Notes under the pieces: model-generated
Seen by the model: the letters and a program-made list of their open reading frames with translations, nothing else
Databases searched by the model: none
What the model was told of the DNA's origin: nothing
In this document: one piece after another, positions 31,352 to 31,460 of the stretch
Position numbering within the stretch: the stretch's first letter is position 1
Layout: every line of letters begins with the position of its first letter
Made by a program: the position numbers and the translations under genes
Source of the DNA: RZZS01 sp964498755
Lineage (GTDB): Bacteria > Pseudomonadota > Alphaproteobacteria > Micavibrionales > Micavibrionaceae
Direction: 5' to 3'
NCBI GenBank assembly: GCA_964498755.1
Contig: CAZCIB010000025.1
Coordinates: 1 to 31,460, forward strand
DNA: 31,460 bases

Positions 31352-31460
31352 TCAAGCCGCATTCGCCGCGCGGGCCGTCATACGATCAAAGCGGAACAGC
31401 CTATTAATATACGTCCGGCGCATCTCGTGGTAATCGCGGTTCGCGTTCGCGTAGAGATGC
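31352..31460 (-). CDS. C-terminal end of an unidentified protein
   Basis: A minus-strand frame enters from the right edge and stops at 31352. The 35 visible residues read LYANANRDYHEMRRTYINRL, then FRFDRMTARAANAA. They are coherent, Arg/Tyr-rich and helical in character, and GC-rich at third positions like real genes here. Followed by repeat copy B and a terminator in the right orientation. I do not recognise the family. Confidence 0.6.
   Translation of the reverse strand, partial: HLYANANRDYHEMRRTYINRLFRFDRMTARAANAA

Overview
The window looks like chromosomal DNA of a GC-rich, Gram-negative alphaproteobacterium. The evidence is the block pal-cpoB-tilS-ftsH-glmM, a typical alphaproteobacterial order, together with the rsmI/yraN pair opposite an LppC-type lipoprotein, a short-Q-loop cytochrome bd oxidase, and an orphan Flp pilin. 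I cannot fix the genus; a Micavibrio-like or Rhodospirillales-like lineage is only a guess. There are no rRNA or tRNA genes, CRISPR arrays, transposases or phage genes.

Layout. (1) 1-6206, minus strand: pal, cpoB, tilS, ftsH, glmM and the start of hisZ, covering envelope constriction, tRNA-Ile lysidine, membrane proteolysis and peptidoglycan precursor supply. The usual tolQRAB genes are not upstream of pal. (2) 6326-9101, minus strand: rsmI, yraN, a BON-domain lipoprotein and a SirB1-family protein, divergent from an LppC/LpoA-like lipoprotein (9175-10794). (3) 10835-14484, minus strand: an ATP-grasp ligase of the RimK type with its own promoter, preceded by cydA, cydB and a 59-residue single-helix subunit whose start overlaps the end of cydB. 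(4) 14678-17199: a hypothetical gene, an AhpD/AhpC peroxide-defence pair of the mycobacterial type separated by a palindromic repeat, an acylphosphatase, and a Gly-rich small protein. (5) 17296-19041, minus strand: EF-hand protein, ECF sigma factor, small one-helix membrane protein and periplasmic Metal_resist-type protein. This matches the sigma/anti-sigma/sensor layout of CnrH-CnrY-CnrX. (6) 19164-21525, minus strand: Flp pilin, WecA/MraY-type transferase and AMIN-domain lipoprotein. (7) 21650-24336, plus strand: a second ECF sigma factor and a YfbK-like VWA protein with an anti-sigma-like N-terminus, closed by a clear terminator. (8) 24384-29085: a small membrane-anchored hypothetical, mnmC on the minus strand carrying two in-frame palindromic insertions, and an M3 peptidase. 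(9) 29112-31158: a less GC-rich module with a candidate minus-strand small RNA, an XRE regulator with a large C-terminal domain, and a formyltransferase-fold enzyme. It is followed by a terminator, a second copy of the palindromic repeat, and the end of an unidentified minus-strand gene.

The most promising material for something undescribed is the 29.1-31.2 kb module, where the sRNA candidate and the regulator promoter overlap at a shared inverted repeat. Next are the histidine-free CnrYXH-like operon headed by an EF-hand protein, the sigma/YfbK fusion with a second internal start, and the palindromic repeats, two of which sit inside mnmC.
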